DNA from: an uncultured Blautia sp.
Lineage (GTDB): Bacteria; Bacillota; Clostridia; Lachnospirales; Lachnospiraceae
Direction: 5' to 3'
Length of the DNA stretch: 24,763 nucleotides
Assembly (NCBI GenBank): GCA_900543715.1
Contig: UQSX01000041.1
Span: 1 to 24,763, forward strand
Under the pieces are notes generated by a model. The model saw nothing but the letters and a program-made list of their open reading frames with translations. It did no database searches and had not been told where the DNA came from. Below are positions 15,379-23,473 of this stretch, piece after piece. The first letter of the stretch is position 1; each line of letters opens with the position of its first letter. The position numbers and the translations under genes are program-made.

Positions 15379-15438
15379 AAAGTGTTCAAGCCCCTCAAGA
15401 TTAAGGGGAGGGGGAGCTGAGGTGGGCTTGCCCACTTT
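15379..15438. repeat. 60-bp inverted-repeat element (MITE/REP-like)
   Basis: The ends AAAGTGTTCAAGCCC (15379-15393) and GGGCTTGCCCACTTT (15424-15438) are inverted repeats matching at 13 of 15 positions. Inside are CCCCT/AGGGG (15392-15409) and a G-rich run. The right end includes a perfect palindrome GTGGGC-TT-GCCCAC (15422-15435) and the 11-mer TGAGGTGGGCT, which recurs at 23431-23441. No coding content. Confidence 0.5.
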
Positions 15439-15467
15439 GTTCGGCCTTTCGGGAATAAAGGTCCCTT

Positions 15468-16580
15468 TTACAGAGAGGAAAATATTCCCAGAAGATAAGC
15501 ATGGAGAACAGCGGCAGACATATCGGCAAAGGGCCAGAGCGCATAGGCTAAGGAGCTGTTATAGCTTTCTCTGAGAAGGGGCAGGGGCGGATTGCCGGGA
15601 GCGGCCACAAAGGTACCGGTGAATTTTTTGTAGCAGTCAGAAGCTTTTGCCTTTCTTCTCCGGGCCGGATCGGTGTAAATGGCTACGCTTTTATGAATGG
15701 CCTCATCTTCATATGGCAGGTAGTAATAGTTTTGATAATCGGGATAGAAATGTTTCAGAGTGCCTTCATAGAGAGGCACTTTTGCTTTTCCATGGGAACC
15801 TTCCACAGCGATACGCCCCAGATCCGTGGCGGCAGTAAGGCGGAGGGGAATCGAGAAAGGAAGCTCCAAAGAAAAGAGAAGCTCTCTTTTTTGGTATCCT
15901 TCCAGAGAAGGCTCCTGTATTTCATCGACTCCAAGTACAGAAAAACTTCCGGAGAGAAAATCCTTCAGTTTTCCAAGAGGCAGAAGGGAAATCATGCCTT
16001 TTAGGTCATCTTGATTGTGAAGAAGCAGAAGATCCTGTACATCAGGCTCTCTGGATTTTACATAGATTTGATAAAAATTTATCATTTCTTTTCCTGAAAG
16101 TTTGTCTTTTCTGGGATAATGGACAAGATTCTCAAAAGACTTTTGCCTGTGGTCCTCCATTTGGCGGAAGAAAAGGGAAATCTTGCTCAGCTCTCTGTAA
16201 AGATCAATCTGTATGAGAGAAGAGAGGGGATTCTCCAGGCCTGAATATCTGTACCGGTGGCTGAGGTAAGGAACATCAAAAGAAGTTCCGTTAAAGTGGA
16301 CAAGGTATTTTTTTTGGGAAGCAAGACTTCCAAAAGCGCATAACAGAGACCTTTCTTCTTCTTCCGTAGGTGCTTCTGACAGGAACTGTGTAAGCACCGG
16401 AAATGAAGCCTGGCTGCTTTGCTCTATAGTGCCGATGAGAAATACCCGGCTGGTTCTGGGGCTTAGACCGGTGGTTTCAATATCAAAGAAAAGTATATCT
16501 TCCATACGTATATTTTCCGGGAAAAACCCCTTATAAATATCGATATTTTTTTGGCAGAGAATTTCTCTATTTGTTATCAT
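15468..16580 (-). CDS. RNase H-like DEDD 3'-5' exonuclease domain protein (YprB family)
   Basis: 370-residue protein. The N-terminal half (about 28-200) has the three exonuclease motifs: FFDIETTGL (Asp33, Glu35), HFNGTSFDVPYL (Asp102) and HNQDDLKGM (His188, Asp192), the pattern of YprB/RNase_H_2 proteins. Function in vivo is not known; nuclease activity is predicted from the fold. The C-terminal 150 residues are a separate region with a core YYYLPYEDEAIHKSVA and a basic RRRKAKAS stretch, whose role I do not know. The start ATG (complement of 16578-16580) has AAAGGA about 11 bases upstream. The gene converges on rpsA and diverges from the CmpB-like gene over 106 bases, so it is its own transcription unit. 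Confidence 0.83.
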   Translation of the reverse strand: MITNREILCQKNIDIYKGFFPENIRMEDILFFDIETTGLSPRTSRVFLIGTIEQSSQASFPVLTQFLSEAPTEEEERSLLCAFGSLASQKKYLVHFNGTSFDVPYLSHRYRYSGLENPLSSLIQIDLYRELSKISLFFRQMEDHRQKSFENLVHYPRKDKLSGKEMINFYQIYVKSREPDVQDLLLLHNQDDLKGMISLLPLGKLKDFLSGSFSVLGVDEIQEPSLEGYQKRELLFSLELPFSIPLRLTAATDLGRIAVEGSHGKAKVPLYEGTLKHFYPDYQNYYYLPYEDEAIHKSVAIYTDPARRRKAKASDCYKKFTGTFVAAPGNPPLPLLRESYNSSLAYALWPFADMSAAVLHAYLLGIFSSL

Positions 16581-16686
16581 TTTAACAAAATCCTTTCAAA
16601 TTGTATTTAAAATAGTACGAAAAATGCCTAAATTTTTCTAGTGATTTCTCCAAAGAGATGATATATTATATAGAAAGGAGAAAAAT

Positions 16687-17610
16687 ATGGATTTAAAAAT
16701 AGCAGGAATATCTCTTTATTATATCATAAGCTGGTTTTTTATCTACAGTTTTTTGGGATGGGTATGGGAATCTGCTTATGTATCGATAAAGAAGAAAAAG
16801 CTTGTAAACAGAGGATTTATAAATGGTCCTTTCTGTACTATTTATGGAGCAGGAGCGGTGACGATCTATCTGATTCTGAGGCCTTTGAGCGAGAATCTGT
16901 TCTTCCTGTATCTGGGAGGAGTGATCGTTGCCACAGTACTGGAATATATTACAGGCTGGATCATGGAAGCTGTATTTCATACCAGGTGGTGGGATTACAG
17001 TGATAAAAAATTTAATCTCCATGGGTATATATCCCTGGCCTCCTCCTTGTTGTGGGGAGTTTTTTCTATTTTGCTTTTTAAGCTGCTGCAGCCGTTTGTC
17101 TCCTGGATCACAGGTCTGTATCCCCAATCCATTGGAGAGGTGTTCCTAGCTGTGCTGTCGGTTTTGTATGGAGTGGATTTCGGTATTTCTGCCTATACGG
17201 CCTTTGGTCTTTCCAAAACTTTCGGTAAAGTGGAAGATATGCTGGAAGACCTTATTTTTTATCTGCAGAATACCCGGCTTTACGAGACAAGGGAAGAAAT
17301 CCGGGACAGGCTGGAAAGCATACGTGCCTCTATTAAACAGGGAGAACTTTCAGAGCGTCTGGCTGTCAGAAAGGAAGAGTTTATGGAACGCTTCGAAGCT
17401 GTTATTGCAGAAAATCCTTTTACAGAAAAGAATTTCTATGCAGGGAAAAGGCAGGAGCTGGAACAGCGGCTGGATGATTTCTCCAAAAAGTATATAGAGA
17501 TCCGCAAAAGACAGAATGTGTTTAAAAGGCGTATGGTTCACGCCTATCCCGATCTGAAAAACGGATTTAAACGTTACAGAGAAAAACATCAGGATAAAAG
17601 GATCAGATAG
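16687..17610 (+). CDS. CmpB-type putative ABC-transporter/sporulation-like membrane protein (PF06541 family)
   Basis: 307 residues. About 1-175 is a membrane domain with roughly five helices, with the family features YSFLGWVWES, RGFINGPFCTIYGAG and WWDYSDKKFNLHGYISL. About 180-307 is a highly charged, helical and probably coiled-coil cytosolic tail. The name of the family (ABC_trans_CmpB) is a database label; the function is not established, and no ATPase is encoded nearby. AAAGGAG stands 7-13 bases before the ATG. It reads toward rnfC with only 51 bases between, so cotranscription with the Rnf operon is possible. Confidence 0.78.
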   Translation: MDLKIAGISLYYIISWFFIYSFLGWVWESAYVSIKKKKLVNRGFINGPFCTIYGAGAVTIYLILRPLSENLFFLYLGGVIVATVLEYITGWIMEAVFHTRWWDYSDKKFNLHGYISLASSLLWGVFSILLFKLLQPFVSWITGLYPQSIGEVFLAVLSVLYGVDFGISAYTAFGLSKTFGKVEDMLEDLIFYLQNTRLYETREEIRDRLESIRASIKQGELSERLAVRKEEFMERFEAVIAENPFTEKNFYAGKRQELEQRLDDFSKKYIEIRKRQNVFKRRMVHAYPDLKNGFKRYREKHQDKRIR

Positions 17611-17613
17611 ACG

Positions 17614-17636
17614 ATAGCCGGATATTATCCGGTTAT
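17614..17636 (+). other. Hairpin just upstream of the rnfC ribosome site
   Basis: ATAGCCGGAT (17614-17623) pairs with ATCCGGTTAT (17627-17636; one G-U) around a 3-base loop. It has no T-tract, so it is not a terminator. It ends 10 bases before AAAGGAGGG and could be a processing site or stabilise the 5' end of the rnf message. Confidence 0.5.
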
Positions 17637-17661
17637 ACATAGATAAAGGAGGGACTAACAT

Positions 17662-18984
17662 ATGGCGTTTTTAACCTTTCGAGGCGGCGTTCATCCTTAC
17701 GATGGAAAAGAGCTGTCAAAGGAAAAACCCGTCCGGGAGCTTCTTCCCGGGAAGGAACTGGTATACCCTCTGTCACAGCATATCGGCGCTCCGGCGAAAC
17801 CGATCGTGGCGAAAGGTGACCATGTTCTGGCGGGCCAGAAGATTGCAGAAATGGGAGGCTTCGTTTCTGCGAATATTCACGCTTCCGTGTCAGGAACAGT
17901 GAAAGAGATTAAAAAAGTCAGGAATAACGTAGGAGCTATGGTGGATGCCATCGTGGTAGAAAATGACGAGAAGTATGAAACCGTAGAATTTCAGAAAGCG
18001 GCTTCTTTGGAATCATTGTCCAAAGAGGAGATTCTGGACCGGATCAAGGAAGGCGGCGTAGTGGGAATGGGAGGCGCAGGTTTCCCAACCCATGTAAAAC
18101 TGGCGCCCAAAGAACCGGAGAAGATTGAGTATGTTCTGGTAAACGGAGCAGAGTGCGAGCCTTATCTGACCTCTGACTACAGAAGAATGCTGGAACAGCC
18201 GGAGTGGATCATCGGCGGATTAAAATGCATCCTGAAGCTTTTTGACAATGCAAAAGGTTATATCTGTATTGAAGACAATAAGCCGGACTGTATTGCAAAA
18301 ATGACCGAAATGGTAAAGGATGAGCCCAAGATCGAAGTAAGGACCTTAAAGACCAAATATCCCCAGGGTGCTGAGCGCTGCCTGATCTATGCAGTCAGCG
18401 GAAGAGAGATCAACTCTTCCATGCTTCCTGCAGATGCAGGCTGTGTGGTAGATAACATTGATACAGTATGTGCGGTATATCGTGCGGTCATGGCCGGAGA
18501 ACCGGTAATGGACCGTATCGTGACAGTAACCGGTGAAGCCGTGGCAGATCCCTGTAACTTCAAAACAAAACTGGGAACTTCCTTTGCAGATCTTCTGGAA
18601 GCGGCGGGAGGATTTAAACAGCCTGCCAAGAAGATCATTTCCGGCGGTCCTATGATGGGCTTTGCGATGTTTGACTATCATGTACCTGTTGTAAAAACTT
18701 CTTCAGCCATGCTGTGCATGACAGAGGATGATATCTCTGAGAAAGAGCCTACGGCCTGTATTAACTGCGGAAGATGCGTCAATGCCTGCCCCGCCAGACT
18801 GGTGCCTTCAAGACTGGCCACCTATTCGGAGCATGGACAGGCGGATCTGTTTGAGAAACATTCTGGTATGGAATGTGTGGAATGCGGGTGCTGCAGCTTT
18901 GTCTGTCCAGCAAAACGTCCGCTGACCCAGTCCATGCGCTCCATGAGAAAAATGGTTATGGCAAACCGCAGAAAAGCGAAATAG
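17662..18984 (+). CDS. rnfC: Rnf complex subunit RnfC (NADH-side, Fe-S)
   Basis: Peripheral subunit on the cytoplasmic face, thought to exchange electrons with NAD(H). In 440 residues it has GMGGAGFPTHVK (135-146) and NGAECEPYL (161-169), the NADH/FMN-binding region shared with NuoF. Two [4Fe-4S] motifs follow: Cys366/369/372/376 (CINCGRCVNACP) and Cys405/408/411/415 (CVECGCCSFVCP). A lipoyl-like/SLBB-type N-terminal region (about 25-100) is also visible. AAAGGAGGG stands before the ATG. It is first of six tightly packed genes rnfCDGEAB, the order known from Acetobacterium and clostridia. Confidence 0.96.
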   Translation: MAFLTFRGGVHPYDGKELSKEKPVRELLPGKELVYPLSQHIGAPAKPIVAKGDHVLAGQKIAEMGGFVSANIHASVSGTVKEIKKVRNNVGAMVDAIVVENDEKYETVEFQKAASLESLSKEEILDRIKEGGVVGMGGAGFPTHVKLAPKEPEKIEYVLVNGAECEPYLTSDYRRMLEQPEWIIGGLKCILKLFDNAKGYICIEDNKPDCIAKMTEMVKDEPKIEVRTLKTKYPQGAERCLIYAVSGREINSSMLPADAGCVVDNIDTVCAVYRAVMAGEPVMDRIVTVTGEAVADPCNFKTKLGTSFADLLEAAGGFKQPAKKIISGGPMMGFAMFDYHVPVVKTSSAMLCMTEDDISEKEPTACINCGRCVNACPARLVPSRLATYSEHGQADLFEKHSGMECVECGCCSFVCPAKRPLTQSMRSMRKMVMANRRKAK

Positions 18985-18996
18985 GAGGAGAAAGTC

Positions 18997-19956
18997 ATGA
19001 GTGAATTATTACACGTATCATCTTCCCCTCATGTAAGGTCGAAGGTGGACACCAGCAGCATAATGCTTACGGTCATTATCGCATTACTGCCTGCTACATT
19101 ATTCGGAATTTATAATTTCGGACCCCACGCCCTTCTGCTTATCCTGGTAACCATAGCAACCTGTGTGGTAACAGAAGCGGTTTACGAAAAGATCGTACAT
19201 AAAAAACTTACCGTGAAGGATTACAGTGCAGTGGTCACGGGACTTCTGCTGGCGCTGAACCTTCCTCCAAAGGCTCCCTGGTGGATCGCAGTGATCGGCG
19301 GTGTTTTTGCTATTTTAGTAGTAAAACAGCTTTTCGGAGGTTTGGGACAGAACTTTATGAACCCGGCTCTGGCAGCCAGATGTTTTCTTTTGATTTCCTT
19401 TACAGGAAGAATGACGGACTTTGCCGTACCAGACGGCGCCTGGGGAAATATTGTAGATACTGTATCAGGAGCTACTCCTCTGGCAGCTATGAAATCCGGA
19501 GAGACAGTAGATCTGTTAAGCCTTTTTATCGGTAATGTACAGGGAACCATCGGTGAAACATCGGCCCTTGCCATTCTGATCGGTGCGGCCATCCTGCTGA
19601 TCAGAGGAATCATTGATTTCAGGATTCCGGTTGCCTATATCCTTACTTTCAGTGTGTTTGCTCTGATCTTTGGCGGACACGGACTGGATTTTTATTATCT
19701 GCTGTGCCAGCTTTGCAGCGGCGGTTTAATGCTGGGCGCATGGTTTATGGCGACGGATTATGTTACATCTCCTATTACAAGTAAGGGACGGATCGTATAC
19801 GGTATCTGCTTAGGTATTTTTACAGGCCTTTTCCGTATCTTCGGAGGATCTGCGGAGGGCGTTTCCTATGCGATCATTTTCTGCAATCTGCTGGTTCCGC
19901 TTATTGAGCGTTTTACTATGCCGGCAGCCTTCGGAAAAGGAGGTAAGAAAGCATGA
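18997..19956 (+). CDS. rnfD: Rnf complex subunit RnfD (covalent FMN membrane subunit)
   Basis: Integral membrane subunit, 319 residues with about eight to ten helices, homologous to NqrB. The flavinylation motif SGAT lies at 157-160 (VSGATPLAAM), so Thr160 is the predicted site of covalent FMN attachment, as in Na+-NQR. Further family segments: NLPPKAPWW and FGGLGQNFMNPALAAR. AGGAGGA precedes the ATG 13 bases after the rnfC stop. The stop overlaps the rnfG start codon by four bases (ATGA). Confidence 0.96.
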   Translation: MSELLHVSSSPHVRSKVDTSSIMLTVIIALLPATLFGIYNFGPHALLLILVTIATCVVTEAVYEKIVHKKLTVKDYSAVVTGLLLALNLPPKAPWWIAVIGGVFAILVVKQLFGGLGQNFMNPALAARCFLLISFTGRMTDFAVPDGAWGNIVDTVSGATPLAAMKSGETVDLLSLFIGNVQGTIGETSALAILIGAAILLIRGIIDFRIPVAYILTFSVFALIFGGHGLDFYYLLCQLCSGGLMLGAWFMATDYVTSPITSKGRIVYGICLGIFTGLFRIFGGSAEGVSYAIIFCNLLVPLIERFTMPAAFGKGGKKA

Positions 19957-20561
19957 AAAATACAATCATAAAAGATACCATTATTCTTACACTGATCACT
20001 TTAGTGTCCGGCGGTCTCCTGGGACTGGTATATCAGGTTACCAAAGAACCTATCGCCCAGCAGGAAGAGCTGGCGAAGCAGGAAGCTTATCAGGCAGTCT
20101 TTGAGGACGCAGATTCTTTTGAAGTCTGTGTGGAAGCCGGAGATACGGAAATTGTCCAGTATCTGGCAGACAACGGCTTTACCTCCCAGACCGTGAATGA
20201 GGTCATGGAGGCAAAGGATGCTTCCGGAGAGACCATCGGTTATGCTTTGAATATGACTACTTCAGAAGGATACGGAGGAGATATTTCCTTCTCCATGGGC
20301 GTACAGCTTGACGGGACCTTAAATGGCATTTCTATATTAACGATCAATGAAACAGCCGGTCTTGGAATGAACGCTACAGATGAATCCTTTAAAGGACAGT
20401 TCAGCAATAAAAATGTGGAGTCTTTTACAGTGACCAAGACAGGCGCTTCTGCGGATAATGAGATCAACGCTATCAGCGGTGCTACCATTACTTCAGATGC
20501 TGTTACAGGAGGCGTGAATGCCGGTCTGTGTGCCTTTAATTACATAAAGGAGGGAGAATAA
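19953..20561 (+). CDS. rnfG: Rnf complex subunit RnfG (covalent FMN, extracytoplasmic domain)
   Basis: 202 residues with one N-terminal membrane anchor (about 10-28) and an extracytoplasmic FMN-binding domain. The flavinylation motif is SGATITS with Thr178 as the predicted FMN site, after the family segment NETAGLG (132-138). It overlaps rnfD by four bases, which implies translational coupling. An ApbE flavin transferase is needed to attach the FMN; none is encoded in this window. Confidence 0.95.
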   Translation: MKNTIIKDTIILTLITLVSGGLLGLVYQVTKEPIAQQEELAKQEAYQAVFEDADSFEVCVEAGDTEIVQYLADNGFTSQTVNEVMEAKDASGETIGYALNMTTSEGYGGDISFSMGVQLDGTLNGISILTINETAGLGMNATDESFKGQFSNKNVESFTVTKTGASADNEINAISGATITSDAVTGGVNAGLCAFNYIKEGE

Positions 20562-20562
20562 G

Positions 20563-21267
20563 ATGAAAGCAAATACACCTGTAGAACGTTTGTATAACGG
20601 TATCATTAAAGAAAATCCCACCTTTGTACTGGTTCTGGGTATGTGCCCTACTCTGGCGGTAACTACGGCAGCTATAAATGGTATCGGTATGGGCCTGACT
20701 ACTACGGTGGTCCTGGCTATGTCCAATCTGTTTATTTCTCTTTTGCGGAATATTATTCCGGATAAAGTGCGTATGCCTGCTTATATCGTAGTTGTTGCTT
20801 CTTTCGTAACCATTGTACAGCTTCTTCTGGAAGGCTTTATCCCAAGTCTCTATGATTCTCTGGGACTTTATATCCCTCTGATCGTAGTAAACTGTATCAT
20901 TTTGGGAAGAGCAGAAGCCTATGCTTCTCAGAACGGACCGGTAGCTTCTATCTTTGACGGTATCGGTATGGGCCTTGGTTTTACCATGTCTATTACCATT
21001 CTGGCGGCTTTCCGTGAACTGATTGGCGCAGGAACTATTTTTGGATTCCAGGTAATGCCAAATGCTTACGAGCCTGCGACCATTTTCATCCTGGCGCCCG
21101 GAGCTTTCTTCGTATTAGCCTTCCTGGCTGCGGTAAGGGCAAAGATCATGGAGAAGAAACCAAAAGAAGAGCAGAAGCCGGTACACTGTATGGAAGGCGG
21201 ATGTGCTTCCTGCGGCAATGAAGCCTGCAGCGGAAAATTTTATGACAATACGGTAGTAAAGAAGTAA
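20563..21267 (+). CDS. rnfE: Rnf complex subunit RnfE with Cys-rich C-terminal tail
   Basis: Six-helix membrane subunit, 234 residues, paired with RnfA. Cys28 (LGMCPTLAV) and Cys111 (VVNCIILGRAEA) are the conserved intramembrane cysteines that, with the RnfA pair, are thought to hold a [2Fe-2S] cluster between the two proteins. After the last helix (about 175-194) comes a hydrophilic tail with Cys209, Cys214, Cys217 and Cys222 (C-x4-C-x2-C-x4-C), absent from the short E. coli form. It starts one base after the rnfG stop, with GGAGGGAG upstream. Confidence 0.95.
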   Translation: MKANTPVERLYNGIIKENPTFVLVLGMCPTLAVTTAAINGIGMGLTTTVVLAMSNLFISLLRNIIPDKVRMPAYIVVVASFVTIVQLLLEGFIPSLYDSLGLYIPLIVVNCIILGRAEAYASQNGPVASIFDGIGMGLGFTMSITILAAFRELIGAGTIFGFQVMPNAYEPATIFILAPGAFFVLAFLAAVRAKIMEKKPKEEQKPVHCMEGGCASCGNEACSGKFYDNTVVKK

Positions 21268-21281
21268 GGGGGGACAGATAA

Positions 21282-21866
21282 ATGGAAGGTTTAACAAATT
21301 TATTGATCATAGCGGTAAGTGCTGCGGTAGTAAATAACGTAGTATTAAGCCAGTTCTTAGGTCTGTGTCCTTTCTTCGGAGTATCCAAGAAAATCGAGAC
21401 AGCGGCAGGAATGGGCGGAGCGGTAATCTTCGTTATCACTCTTTCTTCTTTTGTAACCGGTCTGGTCTATCAGTTTATCCTGGTTCCGCTGGATATGAGC
21501 TATATGCAGACCATCGTATTTATCCTGGTGATTGCAGCGCTGGTACAGTTTGTGGAAATGTTCCTGAAGAAATCCATGCCTTCTTTGTATCAGAGCCTGG
21601 GTGTTTACCTGCCTTTGATCACTACCAACTGTGCGGTTTTAGGTGTGGCTCTTAATAATGTGCAGTACGGATATAATCTGCTGGAAGGCGTGGTATATGG
21701 TTTTGCCACAGCAACAGGCTTTACCATTTCCATTATTCTGATGGCAGGTTTAAGAGAAAAAATGGAGTACAATGATATTCCGAAGTATTTCCAGGGATTT
21801 CCTCACGTGCTCCTTACAGCCGGACTGATGGCAATTGCTTTCTTCGGCTTTTCAGGAATCATATAA
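21282..21866 (+). CDS. rnfA: Rnf complex subunit RnfA
   Basis: Six-helix membrane subunit, 194 residues, inverted-topology partner of RnfE. NNVVLSQFLGLCPFFGVS contains Cys29 and ITTNCAVLGVAL contains Cys117, the pair expected to contribute to the intramembrane iron-sulfur site. AGGGGGG lies upstream of the ATG, 14 bases after rnfE. Confidence 0.96.
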   Translation: MEGLTNLLIIAVSAAVVNNVVLSQFLGLCPFFGVSKKIETAAGMGGAVIFVITLSSFVTGLVYQFILVPLDMSYMQTIVFILVIAALVQFVEMFLKKSMPSLYQSLGVYLPLITTNCAVLGVALNNVQYGYNLLEGVVYGFATATGFTISIILMAGLREKMEYNDIPKYFQGFPHVLLTAGLMAIAFFGFSGII

Positions 21867-21879
21867 GGAGGCGTAAGAT

Positions 21880-22668
21880 ATGGTAACAGGTATTATCATT
21901 GCGGCAGTCCTGGTAGGCGGCGTAGGTCTCTTTATTGGACTTTTCCTGGGAATTGCCGGAAAGAAATTTGCAGTAGAAGTAGATGAAAAAGAAATACTGG
22001 TAAGGGGAGCTCTTCCCGGTAATAACTGCGGCGGATGCGGCTATCCAGGCTGTGACGGCCTTGCGGCGGCCATCGCCAAAGGAGAGGCTCCTATAAATGC
22101 ATGTCCCGTAGGCGGTGCTGCAGCAGCAGCCAAGATCGGAGAGATCATGGGACAGGAGGCAGGCGAAAGCGTTCGGATGACAGCTTTTGTTAAATGTGCA
22201 GGTGACTGCGAGAAGGCCGGCCAGAGCTATGAATATACAGGAGTAAAAGACTGTAAAATGGCAGCGCTGATGCAGAACGGCGGTTCCAAAACATGTACCT
22301 ATGGCTGTCTGGGCTACGGCTCCTGCGTTAAGGTATGCCCCTTTGACGCTATCCACATTGTCAACGGCATTGCCAAGGTAGACAAAGAGAAGTGTAAGGC
22401 CTGCGGAAAATGTGTGGCAGAATGTCCGAAGAAACTCATTGAGCTGATTCCTTACGATCAGAAACAGGCCGTAGCCTGCAGCTCCAAGGATAAAGGAAAA
22501 GCAGTCATGAACGCCTGTGAGGTAGGATGTATCGGATGCAGAAAATGTGTGAAAGAATGTCCGAAAGAAGCTATTACCGTAGTGGACAACGTAGCTCACA
22601 TTGACCCGGAGAAATGCATCAACTGCGGCAAGTGCAAGGCCACCTGCCCAAGGAAAATCATTGTATAA
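21880..22668 (+). CDS. rnfB: Rnf complex subunit RnfB (ferredoxin-accepting, multi Fe-S)
   Basis: Takes electrons from reduced ferredoxin. 262 residues: an N-terminal membrane anchor (about 4-26), then the NqrF/CO-dehydrogenase-type cluster motif Cys50/53/58/75 (NNCGGCGYPGCDG ... ACPVGG). Two ferredoxin-like modules follow, with Cys139/143/149/153, Cys172/175/178/182, Cys217/220/223/227 and Cys246/249/252/256. This predicts about five [4Fe-4S] clusters, more than the three usual for proteobacterial RnfB. Last gene of the operon; a strong terminator follows. Confidence 0.96.
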   Translation: MVTGIIIAAVLVGGVGLFIGLFLGIAGKKFAVEVDEKEILVRGALPGNNCGGCGYPGCDGLAAAIAKGEAPINACPVGGAAAAAKIGEIMGQEAGESVRMTAFVKCAGDCEKAGQSYEYTGVKDCKMAALMQNGGSKTCTYGCLGYGSCVKVCPFDAIHIVNGIAKVDKEKCKACGKCVAECPKKLIELIPYDQKQAVACSSKDKGKAVMNACEVGCIGCRKCVKECPKEAITVVDNVAHIDPEKCINCGKCKATCPRKIIV

Positions 22669-22689
22669 TAAAAGTGATTGAGAAAGAGC

Positions 22690-22744
22690 AAGGTGCTGTC
22701 GCATTAATCAAATATGACTAATGCGACAGCGCCTTGTCCTTTTT
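22690..22744 (+). terminator. Intrinsic terminator of the rnf operon
   Basis: AAGGTGCTGTCGCATTA (22690-22706) pairs with TAATGCGACAGCGCCTT (22719-22735), 17 bp with one G-U pair, loop of 12, then GTCC and TTTTT (22740-22744). Confidence 0.95.
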
Positions 22745-22760
22745 AATAGAGGAATGGACT

Positions 22761-23303
22761 ATGAGAGCAGAAAGCAGTATTTATGAAATAAAAGGAAAAG
22801 AACTGATCCTCAGAAATCCGGAAGAAAGTGACGCAGAAAGACTTTTATCTTATCTGAAAACAACCAGCAGAGAAACACCCTATTTAATAAGAGAACCGGA
22901 GGAGATCACCCTCACCCTGGAAGAAGAAAAAGAATTTATCAAAGGGCAGAACAACTCCGAACATAATCTGCTTCTGATCGGACTGCTGAATGGAGAACAT
23001 GTAGGAAATTGTTCACTGATGAGAATGGATCTAAAACGATACCAGCACAGAGCAGTTATGGCCATTGCCCTGTATCAAAAATATACAGGGCTGGGTATCG
23101 GGAGCATCATGATAGAAAAGATATTTTCCATAGCAAAAGCACAGGGCATTGAACAGATAGAACTGGAAGTGGCAGCAAGTAATCAGAGAGCGGTTGCCTT
23201 ATACCAAAAACTGGGATTTAAAATTTTCAGAACTCTTCCAGACAATATGAAATATAAAGACGGAACTTACAAGGCGGCATATTGGATGATGAAAAAGTTA
23301 TAA
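22761..23303 (+). CDS. GNAT family N-acetyltransferase
   Basis: Acetyl-CoA-dependent acetyltransferase of 180 residues in the single-domain GNAT/RimJ-like fold. Acetyl-CoA-binding motif A is ALYQKYTGLGIGSIMIEKIF; motif B is visible as ELEVAASNQRAVALYQKLGF with the typical N-xRAxxLYxKxGF. The acceptor substrate is unknown. The start at 22761 has AGAGGAA upstream; an earlier in-frame TTG at 22734 falls inside the rnf terminator and is not credible. It is only 16 bases beyond the terminator T-tract, so its promoter must overlap the terminator or it relies on read-through. Confidence 0.87.
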   Translation: MRAESSIYEIKGKELILRNPEESDAERLLSYLKTTSRETPYLIREPEEITLTLEEEKEFIKGQNNSEHNLLLIGLLNGEHVGNCSLMRMDLKRYQHRAVMAIALYQKYTGLGIGSIMIEKIFSIAKAQGIEQIELEVAASNQRAVALYQKLGFKIFRTLPDNMKYKDGTYKAAYWMMKKL

Positions 23304-23376
23304 ATTGCCTGACCATTCCATTTCACGCAATAAAAGCTGCCATTCCCGTCACAGCACCCTCTGACCTAAAAAGCCA

Positions 23377-23453
23377 GCAGCCCACCTCACCCTTCTCGCC
23401 GGCGAATTCCAGTCTGAGCCGGAAGAAGGGTGAGGTGGGCTGCGTCCCTTTTT
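23377..23453. terminator. Perfect 20-bp inverted repeat, bidirectional terminator-like
   Basis: Arms 23377-23396 and 23424-23443 are perfect reverse complements over 20 bases (core CCCACCTCACCC / GGGTGAGGTGGG), with an inner CCGGC/GCCGG stem (23399-23403 with 23418-23422). TTTTT (23449-23453) follows on the plus strand and AAAAA (23368-23372) precedes, so it can stop transcription both ways. The arm core recurs in the element at 15418-15428. Confidence 0.8.
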
Positions 23454-23473
23454 GCCTAAACATCTATTTTTGC

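Noticed and set aside
15365..15574. Open frame over the inverted-repeat element
   Set aside because: Arg/Ser-rich translation of palindromic DNA that overlaps the 3' end of the minus-strand exonuclease gene.
22734..22760. Earlier TTG start for the acetyltransferase
   Set aside because: It lies in the rnf terminator stem and T-tract; the ATG at 22761 has a proper ribosome site.
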